Origin: an uncultured Clostridia bacterium | GTDB taxonomy: Bacteria > Bacillota_A > Clostridia > Christensenellales > Aristaeellaceae | NCBI GenBank assembly: GCA_946613955.1 | Contig: CAMOGC010000041.1 | Coordinates: forward strand, 1-10,426 | Direction: 5' to 3' | Length of the DNA stretch: 10,426 nucleotides | Shown here: positions 1 to 6,120 of the stretch, in pieces | Layout of the letters: every line of letters begins with the position of its first letter | Numbering within the stretch: position 1 is the first letter of the stretch | Program-made: the position numbers and the translations under genes | Notes under the pieces: generated by a model | The model's input: the letters and a program-made list of their open reading frames with translations, nothing else | Told to the model about the DNA's origin: nothing | Database searches by the model: none

Positions 1-14
1 CTCCGGAAAGCGCT

Positions 15-641
15 TCAAAATCGAATCGGGAAGGTAAAATAGGTATCCGGATACGGTTCGGGATCCAGCGTAAAATGCCACCATTCCTCCGCGAGGGGGC
101 GGAATCCCGCCCCTGTCATGATCTCGCGCAGCAGCCCGCGCCCCGCGGCCTGTTCCCGGGTAACCCCCGGATAGTCCGGGTGGCTCAGCTCTCCCAGATA
201 ATCAAAATATCCGCCCATATCGGCATCCCGCTGCGCGCGTGTGTCAAAGAGCGTCAGATCCACCGTGCTCCCGCGGCTGTGCCCGGAGTGCGCGTCGATG
301 TATCCCTCGGGAATCAGCCGGGCCTTCTCAAGATCCGGATAGAACAGTTCCTTCATGCGAACGTCCCCCGGATCCGAAGCCCATCGGACAAAATGATCCA
401 CGGCCATCTGGGGCCGGTAGGCGTCATAGACCTTCAGGCGGAAGCCCCGCGCGACGGCCTGGTCGCTGGCCCTGCGCAGCGCTTCGGCCGCCTCCCGGGT
501 CAAAAGCGCAATGGGCGCTTCATATCCGTCGATCCGCTCCCCGATGAAATTAAAAGTGGAATAATACCGGATTTCCAGGATCACATCCGGCACCGCTTCC
601 CCGATGCTGACAAAGCCCGAGGCATCCGATGAGTACTTCAT
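15..641 (-). CDS. ddpX: D-alanyl-D-alanine dipeptidase, VanX/DdpX family (peptidase M15D)
   Basis: This 208-residue protein is close to the usual VanX length of about 200. It should be a zinc dipeptidase that splits D-Ala-D-Ala in the cytoplasm. The signature residues are visible: YDAYRP with Arg76, SGHSRGSTVD at 119-128 giving zinc ligands His121 and Asp128, and EEWWH at 185-189 giving catalytic Glu186 and zinc ligand His189. No signal peptide is seen. The frame stays open upstream, but the ATG at 641 is chosen because a near-perfect AGGAGGTG lies five bases before it; an earlier start would lie inside the DUF819 gene. It follows the DUF819 gene by 11 bp and is probably translationally coupled to it. 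With no vanH or D-Ala-D-Lac ligase gene nearby, I infer a role in peptidoglycan dipeptide breakdown rather than vancomycin resistance. Family assignment is strong; the physiological role is inferred. Confidence 0.92.
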   Translation of the reverse strand: MKYSSDASGFVSIGEAVPDVILEIRYYSTFNFIGERIDGYEAPIALLTREAAEALRRASDQAVARGFRLKVYDAYRPQMAVDHFVRWASDPGDVRMKELFYPDLEKARLIPEGYIDAHSGHSRGSTVDLTLFDTRAQRDADMGGYFDYLGELSHPDYPGVTREQAAGRGLLREIMTGAGFRPLAEEWWHFTLDPEPYPDTYFTFPIRF

Positions 642-646
642 GTATA

Positions 647-655
647 CACCTCCTA
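647..655 (-). promoter_or_regulatory. Ribosome binding site of ddpX overlapping the upstream stop codon
   Basis: On the minus strand the sequence reads TAGGAGGTG, five bases before the ATG at 641. The TAG is the stop codon of the DUF819 gene (653-655) and shares bases with the Shine-Dalgarno sequence AGGAGGTG (647-654). A ribosome finishing the DUF819 protein therefore stops on the next gene's binding site, an arrangement typical of translational coupling. It also fixes the start of the dipeptidase. Confidence 0.85.
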
Positions 656-1864
656 CGCGCCCAGAAGCGAGCCAACCAGAATCCCGAGCCATGTGCCGAT
701 CACATAGCCGAAGGTGCCCACCAGCATGCAGGGCCCGACCAGCTTCGTCCATCCCTGGGAAATGGCCATGCCCGCCGCGGTCGTCGGCCCGCCGATGTTG
801 GCGTTGGAGGCCAGAATGATATCCTCCAGATCGAAATGAAGCAGCTTGCCGCCCACAAAGCAGAACAGCATGTTCACCAGCACCACAATCAGGCAGAACA
901 GCAGCAGGATCGGCGCGTTGGCCAGAAGCGGCCCGATGACGGCCGGAACGCCGATCACAAAGAAGAACAGGTAGATCAGCCAGGTTCCCAGCTCCTTCGC
1001 CCCGTGAAGCTCCTGCGCCGCCTTATCAAAGCAGGTGGCAAAGAGCACGGAGAAGTTCGTAATCCATACATACTGGCTGCCAAAGAAGGTGTTGAGCATC
1101 TGGGTCAGCCAGTTGTCCTTGGGAATCACGCCGGCGAAAAAGCCGGAGACCGTCCGGGCCAGAAAAACAACCACGGCCGCGTAGGCCAGGCTGAGGGCGA
1201 TATCCTTCAGGGAAACATTTTTCCGCGTCCAGTACTGGGAGGCCAGCGTTTTGGAATCGTCCTTCTTTCCCGCGGAAAGCACCTCATCGATATGCGGATG
1301 CGGATAGTGTTTCCGGAAAAAAGCGCTGCCCGCGATACCCAGCAGGGCCAGGAAATAGAGCGCCATGTTCAGATTATCCGCCACCGTCGCGGAGGAAATC
1401 AGCGTGCTGTCCACATGGAAGGCGTCCGCCAGCGCTGTAAAGTTCACGCCGCCGCCGATATACGAGCCCGTCATCATCGCGCCGACGCCCGGAAGGCCCT
1501 GCACATTTCCCTTCAGCAGCGCGGTCGCCAGCAGAACCCCCGCCACCGTGCCCGCCGAGCCGATCAGGAAGATCAGCAGGAAACGCCCGGTCTCACGGCG
1601 GATTTTGCGGAGATTGGATTCCAGCAGCAATAGCGGAATCGCCATCGGCACGGCATAACCCCAGACGGTGTCGTCAAAAACCGGCGCGCTGGCCGGGATT
1701 ACGTTCAGATTCACCAGCGCGATCGCCATGACCAGCGTCAGGATGGCGCCGCCGATCTTCGCCGCCCACTTCGCTTTCTGTTCCAGCCAGATGGCCAGCG
1801 CTGTGCACGCAAAAAGAATCGCCAGAAGCGCCCAGTGATTGTCAGGTCCGATCAGTGTCTGCAT
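653..1864 (-). CDS. DUF819 (YjcL-like) family polytopic membrane protein, putative transporter
   Basis: This 403-residue, very hydrophobic protein has roughly ten or more membrane segments across its length, separated by a polar stretch at about 184-220. Two glycine-rich motifs are characteristic of the family: TGSYIGGGVNFTAL at 132-145 and LASNANIGGPTTAAGMA at 351-367. Their similar placement in the two halves suggests an internally duplicated transporter fold with broken helices. The ATG at 1864 has AGAAGGAG seven bases upstream. The gene starts 35 bp after the sortase stop and is coupled to the VanX-type dipeptidase downstream. The substrate of the family is not established to my knowledge. 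From the neighbours I infer a small peptide, cell-wall fragment or D-amino-acid-containing compound, but other solutes are possible. Confidence 0.88.
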   Translation of the reverse strand: MQTLIGPDNHWALLAILFACTALAIWLEQKAKWAAKIGGAILTLVMAIALVNLNVIPASAPVFDDTVWGYAVPMAIPLLLLESNLRKIRRETGRFLLIFLIGSAGTVAGVLLATALLKGNVQGLPGVGAMMTGSYIGGGVNFTALADAFHVDSTLISSATVADNLNMALYFLALLGIAGSAFFRKHYPHPHIDEVLSAGKKDDSKTLASQYWTRKNVSLKDIALSLAYAAVVVFLARTVSGFFAGVIPKDNWLTQMLNTFFGSQYVWITNFSVLFATCFDKAAQELHGAKELGTWLIYLFFFVIGVPAVIGPLLANAPILLLFCLIVVLVNMLFCFVGGKLLHFDLEDIILASNANIGGPTTAAGMAISQGWTKLVGPCMLVGTFGYVIGTWLGILVGSLLGA

Positions 1865-1899
1865 TCTCTGTCTCCTTCTGAAGCTATCCAGTATATCTT

Positions 1900-3054
1900 T
1901 TATCCTTCCCGGTTTCTTCTGGCGGCCACGACCAGCCTTTCATCGTCGTTCCCGTCGCAGGTAATCAGCAAAAGCAGCTGATCTTCTTCGTTCACATCGG
2001 CCATCCGGCCGTGAGGGCTCTGGTTGTACAGCTTGTTCAGCGCCTCGCGTCTCGGCGTCCTGTAGTCGGACAGCAGCCCCGCCAGGCTGACATACCGGCT
2101 CGTTCCGGGAACCAGGCTGACAGTCGTCACGGCAAAAATTTCGTATTCTCCCTCTTCATACAGCGTGTCGAAGCGAAGCATCCGATGCTTGTAGCAGTAG
2201 GAGAACTGTTTGTATTTCAGCAGGTTCCCGAACATCGCGCCGCTTTTCATGTTATGCCCGTAAAGGATAATCGTATAGGGCCTGGTCAGCAGGTTGGTCT
2301 CCTGATCCATAAAGATCGCCCCGTTGACATTCTTTTTCCCAAAGGCGTCATGATCCAGGAAGAAAGTGTTGTCCTTGTGAACCACCGGCTCTTCCATATC
2401 GTCCATTTTGATCCAGCCGATGATATATTCACTTTTCTTCCGAAGCTCGCGGATCCGACTGTTGACGACCAGTCCTTTCGGATACGATACCGGGGGCAGT
2501 TTTTCCGGCTTTTCCGACTGAGCGGCGGTCGTACCCTTCTCTTCCGATGATCCGGTGCCCGTGGTCCCCGCACTGGTTCCCTGTGCTCCGGTACCCGCGG
2601 CGGCCGCGTTTGTTTCCGATGCTCCGACGGCCGCGGCCGTACTGGTCCCCTGTGCTTCGGAGCTTGCGGCAGGCGCATTGATTCCCTGTGTTCCGGCACC
2701 CGCTGCGGCCGCGCCGGTCTCCTGTGCCTGGGCGCCCGCGGCCGCGCTGGTTCCCTGTGCTTCGGCGCCCGTTGCGGCCGGGCCCGTTCCCTCCGGCGAT
2801 CCGGAATCTCCTGCTGAGGCGGTGACCGGCGCCCCGGATTGCGGGTCGTTCCCCTGCTCCGCCGGTGGATTCTCCGTGGCCGCCATAATGCCCCGCAGCT
2901 CTTCTGTTTCCTGGCGCACGGTAAACAAATCAGCGCCATAGCTGATCAGCCGGATGGCCGCATAGATAATCACCACAACGGCCACCACCAGCAGCACCCG
3001 TTCCACCGGAAACTGTTTTTGTGGCGGTTTCCGCCTCGGAGCATTGGACATCAT
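1900..3054 (-). CDS. srtB: Class B sortase with N-terminal membrane anchor and repetitive linker
   Basis: This is a 384-residue cysteine transpeptidase predicted to act on the outer face of the membrane, joining surface proteins to peptidoglycan or to each other. In order: a basic N-terminus (RRKPPQKQ), one membrane segment at about 19-40 with no cleavage site evident, an acidic stretch, a low-complexity Ala/Gly/Thr/Gln linker at about 61-182, and the catalytic domain at about 190-384. The domain has the class B pattern: YGHNMKSGAMF with His267, LLLITC with Cys366, and ERLVVAAR with Arg373 as the likely catalytic arginine. The ATG at 3054 follows GAAGGG by eight bases; a second ATG is the next codon (3051). 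The frame stays open to a TTG at 3222, but that TTG adjoins the predicted promoter -10. The linker makes it longer than typical SrtB proteins. No LPXTG-type substrate is encoded in the window, so its target is unknown. Confidence 0.9.
   Translation of the reverse strand: MMSNAPRRKPPQKQFPVERVLLVVAVVVIIYAAIRLISYGADLFTVRQETEELRGIMAATENPPAEQGNDPQSGAPVTASAGDSGSPEGTGPAATGAEAQGTSAAAGAQAQETGAAAAGAGTQGINAPAASSEAQGTSTAAAVGASETNAAAAGTGAQGTSAGTTGTGSSEEKGTTAAQSEKPEKLPPVSYPKGLVVNSRIRELRKKSEYIIGWIKMDDMEEPVVHKDNTFFLDHDAFGKKNVNGAIFMDQETNLLTRPYTIILYGHNMKSGAMFGNLLKYKQFSYCYKHRMLRFDTLYEEGEYEIFAVTTVSLVPGTSRYVSLAGLLSDYRTPRREALNKLYNQSPHGRMADVNEEDQLLLLITCDGNDDERLVVAARRNREG
2573..2782 (-). repeat. In-frame minisatellite in the sortase linker (six units of 33-36 bp)
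   Basis: Six imperfect tandem copies are visible on the plus strand, starting at 2573, 2609, 2642, 2678, 2714 and 2747. Each begins with a variant of CTGGTTCCCTGTGCTTCGG and ends in a GCGGCCGCG-like stretch. Unit lengths are 36, 33, 36, 36, 33 and 36 bp, all multiples of three, so unit gain or loss would keep the sortase frame. A partial degenerate copy seems to follow at 2783. The encoded 11-12 residue units are Ala-rich with a recurring Gln-Gly-Thr core. Confidence 0.85.
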
Positions 3055-3212
3055 CAGTGAATCCCTTCGTTCGCTCGTATTTTTTCCAGGGGCGGCCGCG
3101 TTCCCACGGTTCTGTGTCGCCCGGAAGGGAAAGGCGCGGCTCTGGCGGGTTCGGAAGGCATCTCCGGACCCTGGCCCGGAGCCTCCCGCGTCAAACGCGC
3201 ATTTTCCGATAG

Positions 3213-3241
3213 AGCATACCAAAATTGTTCCCGAATTGCAA
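3213..3241 (-). promoter_or_regulatory. Candidate promoter of the sortase-DUF819-ddpX unit
   Basis: On the minus strand TTGCAA (3236-3241) is followed after 17 bases by TATGCT (3213-3218). The -10 is preceded by TGG, which makes it an extended -10 (TGN). Each hexamer matches the sigma-A consensus at four of six bases, so it is moderate. It would leave a GC-rich leader of about 150 nt before the ATG at 3054. That leader includes a CTCCGG/CCGGAG inverted repeat (3162-3167 and 3176-3181). No better candidate was seen in this gap. Confidence 0.45.
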
Positions 3242-3243
3242 AT

Positions 3244-3281
3244 GAAAGACCGGCTTTTCCGGTCTTTCCATTTCTTTTTTT
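3244..3281. terminator. Strong intergenic hairpin with a T-tract on the plus strand
   Basis: GAAAGACCGG (3244-3253) and CCGGTCTTTC (3259-3268) form a perfect 10-bp stem with a five-base loop. On the plus strand it is followed by CATTTC and then seven T residues (3275-3281), the classic form of an intrinsic terminator. On the minus strand, where the genes lie, the stem is followed only by ATTTGC, a weak U-tract. Its position about 65 bp after the alcohol dehydrogenase stop suits a terminator for that gene. It may be bidirectional, or it may mainly stop antisense transcription. Confidence 0.65.
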
Positions 3282-3331
3282 CAGGGTTGTATGAGCCGAT
3301 GTGCTCCGCGCGGGTCCGCCCTTCCCGTTTT

Positions 3332-4510
3332 TCAGAGCATCAGGCGGTAAATCGCCTTCACGTCCTCCTCGTCCAGTTCCATAAAGCCGTGCTTTTTCCC
3401 GTCGGCATGCTCGCTGCCCCAGCAGCAGGTATGCGCCAGCGCGTCGATATCCTCTTCCTTCGCCCCCAGCTCGGCGAAGTTTTTCGGCATGCCGATGGAA
3501 ATCAGGAAGCGCCGCAGGGCCTCGATGCCGGCCTTCGCGGTGCGCTCCGGATGATCGAAGTCCATCTGGCATCCCCATACCCGCAGGGCGATCTGCGCGA
3601 ACCGGTTCACATCATGCTTCATCGTATAGGTAAAGACCGCGGGCATCGCCACCGCCAGCCCCGCCCCGTGGGCGCAGTCATACAGCGCGGACAGCTCGTG
3701 TTCCACGTCATGGCTGGTCCAGTCCTGGCTCCGGCCGACGCCGCAGGAATTGTTATGCGCCATCATCCCGGCCCACATGATGTTCGCCCTGGCCTGATAG
3801 TCGTCCGGATTCTCGATGACCTTCGGTCCCTCTTCGACCATCGCCAGGATCAGCCCCTCGATCATCCGGTCCGTCGTCTGCACATCCCGGGTGTTGGTCA
3901 GATACCGCTCGTAGAGATGGGCGATGATATCCGTAATGCCGCAGGCCGTCTGATAGGGGGGCAGCGTCTGGGTCAGGGCGGGATTCAGGATGGAAAACCG
4001 GGGCCGGTAGGCTTCGCCGCTGGCCCCCCGCTTGATCATGCCTTCCTCTTTGGTGATAACCGAATCCGGGCTGCCTTCGCTGCCCGCGGCGGCGATGGTC
4101 AGCACCGTTCCGATGGGCAGCGCCTTCTCCACGGGCTTTCCTTCATAGAAATCCCAGAAATCCCCGTCGTAAACGGTTCCGGCGGCGATGGCCTTGGCGG
4201 AGTCAATCGCGCTGCCGCCGCCGATGGCCAGCACGAAGTCGACCCCTTCCTTCCGGCAAAGGTCGATTCCCTCGTAAACCAGCCCGCTCCTGGGATTCGG
4301 CCTCGCGCCGCCCAGCTCCACATGGGCGATGCCCGCGGCCTCCAGGGAAGCCTTCACCCGGTCAAGAAGCCCCGAGCGAACCACGGAGCCGCCGCCATAG
4401 TGCAGCAGCGCCTTGTGTCCGCCGAAGCGCTTCACCAGGGCGCCGGTCTGGTTTTCGGCATCCCGGCCGAAGGCAAAATAGGTCGGGGCGTAAAAAGTGA
4501 AATTGTCCAT
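3332..4510 (-). CDS. Iron-containing alcohol dehydrogenase, YqhD/butanol dehydrogenase-like
   Basis: This 392-residue protein is full length for group III alcohol dehydrogenases. These are cytoplasmic enzymes that interconvert aldehydes or ketones and alcohols with NAD(P)H, using a divalent metal. The N-terminal nucleotide-binding half shows YGGGS at 38-42 and the family signature GGGSAIDSAK at 97-106. The C-terminal half carries the metal site: Asp194 and His198 in ITDIIAH, His267 (or the nearby His271) in the SHDVEHELS region, and His281 in CAHGAGLA. This spacing agrees with E. coli YqhD as I recall it. The ATG at 4510 has AGGAGG six bases upstream. The gene appears monocistronic, with its own promoter and repeats upstream and a hairpin downstream. 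The exact substrate (butanal, other aldehydes, 1,2-diols) cannot be read from sequence. Confidence 0.93.
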   Translation of the reverse strand: MDNFTFYAPTYFAFGRDAENQTGALVKRFGGHKALLHYGGGSVVRSGLLDRVKASLEAAGIAHVELGGARPNPRSGLVYEGIDLCRKEGVDFVLAIGGGSAIDSAKAIAAGTVYDGDFWDFYEGKPVEKALPIGTVLTIAAAGSEGSPDSVITKEEGMIKRGASGEAYRPRFSILNPALTQTLPPYQTACGITDIIAHLYERYLTNTRDVQTTDRMIEGLILAMVEEGPKVIENPDDYQARANIMWAGMMAHNNSCGVGRSQDWTSHDVEHELSALYDCAHGAGLAVAMPAVFTYTMKHDVNRFAQIALRVWGCQMDFDHPERTAKAGIEALRRFLISIGMPKNFAELGAKEEDIDALAHTCCWGSEHADGKKHGFMELDEEDVKAIYRLML

Positions 4511-4557
4511 GTTGATCCTCCTCTGTCATCATGCGGGGCAAAAGATAGAAATCATCC

Positions 4558-4624
4558 TTTATCCGTTTCGTATTTTACATGGCTTCTTGCATTTTTCAAT
4601 AGGAATTGACCATTTTATCCGTTT
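4558..4624 (-). promoter_or_regulatory. Pair of exact 11-bp direct repeats flanking the alcohol dehydrogenase promoter
   Basis: TTTATCCGTTT occurs at 4558-4568 and again at 4614-4624 (AAACGGATAAA on the minus strand), with start points 56 bp apart. One copy overlaps the predicted transcription start; the other lies just upstream of the -35. Both fall inside the 178-bp gap between lpdA and the alcohol dehydrogenase gene. The layout suggests two operator sites for a regulator of this gene; the regulator itself is not identifiable here. Confidence 0.45.
4572..4599 (-). promoter_or_regulatory. Sigma-A-type promoter of the alcohol dehydrogenase
   Basis: On the minus strand TTGAAA (4594-4599) is separated by 16 bases from TAAAAT (4572-4577). 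Each hexamer matches the sigma-A consensus at five of six bases. It lies in an AT-rich stretch that stands out from the GC-rich surroundings. Transcription would start near 4565, giving a leader of about 55 nt that ends in a good AGGAGG (4517-4522) before the ATG. Confidence 0.7.
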
Positions 4625-4688
4625 TTGTCGGGCCGGCGAATCCTCCGTCTTTCCATCATTTCCGGGAAACGGGCCAAACGCAGAGGGA

Positions 4689-6035
4689 TTACCGAACGGA
4701 GAGGATCTCGCTGACGGTGGGATGGGGCCAGATGACGGCGGCCAGCTGCTCCCTCGTGGCGCCGGTGTGGATCAGGGCGCCCAGCGCTCCGGCCATTTCG
4801 GCGGCATGGGGGCAAAGGAGCTGCGCTCCCAGCAGCTGCCCCTCCGCGGAAAAAACAAGCTTCGCGAAGCCCCGCTCCGCGCCCTCAACCATGGCCCGGC
4901 CGTTGGCGGAGGTCAGGTTTTTCACCGTTGTAATCGGAATGCCCCTCTCCTTCGCTTCCTCCTGGGTCAGCCCCACGGAGGCGATCTCCGGGTTCGTGAA
5001 GACGCAGAAGGGCACCGGCGCTTCTTTTTCATCGGAAGGATTTCCAAACATCGCGTGAACCGCCCGCAGGCCTTCCGCCGTGGCGGCATGCGCCAGCTGG
5101 GGGGAACCGAGCCGGACGTCCCCGATGGCCCAGAGGCCGGGCAGCGCCGTTTTGCCTTTTTCGTCCGCCCGGATGAATCCCCGTTCCATGATTTCCGCCA
5201 TCTCCGGCGGCATCAGATCCTTCGTGTTCGGTCGGCGGCCGACGCAAAGGAGCGCCGCGTCTCCCCGGATGGTCAGGGGCTGCCCCTTTTCCTCGCAGGA
5301 GAAGACCAGCTCCTCCCCTTCCCGGGCAATGGATTTCAGCATCGCCCCGGTATGAATCTCAATGCCCCGCTTCTTGAAGGACTGGGCCAGGCTCTGGCCC
5401 AGCTCCCGGTCCATCTTCGGAAGCAGCCGGGGCATGGCTTCCAGGATCACGACCTCGCGGCCCAGATCCGAATAAACCTGGGCCAGCTCCGCCCCGATGA
5501 CTCCGCCGCCGATGATGATGAGCCGCCGGCAGTCCACGCCTTCGCCCTCCAGCAGCGCGTCGCTGAAATAAACCCCCGGCAGATCCGCCCCCGGCAGGGG
5601 CAGCGGCGCGGGAGAGGATCCCGTCGCCAGCAGAATCTGTTCCGCCTCATAGCGGGCGCCGTCCGCCGTTTCGATTTCCCCGGGGGCCGTGACCCGAGCC
5701 CTCGCCGGAATCAGCAGCACCTTCGCCCTCCGCAGCCGTTCCTCGACCCCGGAGCGCAGCTGATCCTTCACGGCCGCGGCCCTTCGAAGCATGGCGGGGA
5801 GATCCTCCTCCGTCCCGGTTACGTGAATTCCCAGCTCTTCGGCATCCTTCCTCATTTCGGCGTATAGCCGCGCCGCCCGCAGCAGCGCCTTGGTCGGAAT
5901 GCACCCCCGGTTCAGGCAGGTGCCGCCCACCAGGCTTTCCTCCGCCAGCGCGACGCTTTTCCCCATCGCCGCCGCCTCCAGGGCCGCCTCATAGCCCCCC
6001 GGGCCGCCGCCGATCACAAACAGATCCGCTTTCAT
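4689..6035 (-). CDS. lpdA: Dihydrolipoyl dehydrogenase (L protein of glycine cleavage)
   Basis: This 448-residue flavoprotein reoxidises dihydrolipoyl groups on GcvH and passes electrons to NAD+. It shows the FAD-binding motif GGGPGG at 9-14 and the redox-active disulfide in GGTCLNRGCIPTK, with Cys40 and Cys45. The NAD-binding motif GGGVIG is at 176-181, the second FAD motif AIGDV at 303-307, and the C-terminal catalytic pair His438-Glu443 in HPTVSE. There is no N-terminal lipoyl domain, and it is slightly short for the family but complete. The ATG at 6035 has AGGAAGGAG about six bases upstream. It lies 85 bp after lplA as the last gene of the glycine cleavage cluster. It could also serve another 2-oxoacid dehydrogenase, but the context favours glycine cleavage. 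I see no canonical terminator after its stop. Confidence 0.95.
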   Translation of the reverse strand: MKADLFVIGGGPGGYEAALEAAAMGKSVALAEESLVGGTCLNRGCIPTKALLRAARLYAEMRKDAEELGIHVTGTEEDLPAMLRRAAAVKDQLRSGVEERLRRAKVLLIPARARVTAPGEIETADGARYEAEQILLATGSSPAPLPLPGADLPGVYFSDALLEGEGVDCRRLIIIGGGVIGAELAQVYSDLGREVVILEAMPRLLPKMDRELGQSLAQSFKKRGIEIHTGAMLKSIAREGEELVFSCEEKGQPLTIRGDAALLCVGRRPNTKDLMPPEMAEIMERGFIRADEKGKTALPGLWAIGDVRLGSPQLAHAATAEGLRAVHAMFGNPSDEKEAPVPFCVFTNPEIASVGLTQEEAKERGIPITTVKNLTSANGRAMVEGAERGFAKLVFSAEGQLLGAQLLCPHAAEMAGALGALIHTGATREQLAAVIWPHPTVSEILSVR

Positions 6036-6120
6036 GGTTTTCTCCTTCCTGTTCCGTAAGGGTGCCCTTCCCCGTCTGTTTCCCCTCGTTTTTTTCTTCC
6101 GCCAGCGGCGCCGGCGCTGT

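Noticed and set aside
15..641. A vancomycin-resistance gene cluster, suggested by the VanX homologue.
   Set aside because: No D-Ala-D-Lac ligase, VanH-type dehydrogenase or VanRS pair is present. Stand-alone M15D dipeptidases are common in dipeptide metabolism.
642..752. A 37-residue N-terminal extension of the VanX-type dipeptidase.
   Set aside because: It lies inside the DUF819 coding sequence, and the start at 641 has a near-perfect ribosome binding site.
4625..4688. A search for an intrinsic terminator directly after lpdA.
   Set aside because: Only short imperfect repeats such as TTTCC-C-GGAAA were found, without a usable loop or T-tract.
6103..6119. A palindromic GC-rich inverted repeat right after lplA (CAGCG/CGCTG with a GCGCCGGCGC core), considered as a terminator.
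   Set aside because: On the minus strand it is followed by an A-run rather than a T-tract, and lpdA follows within the same operon. GC-rich sequence readily gives such palindromes.
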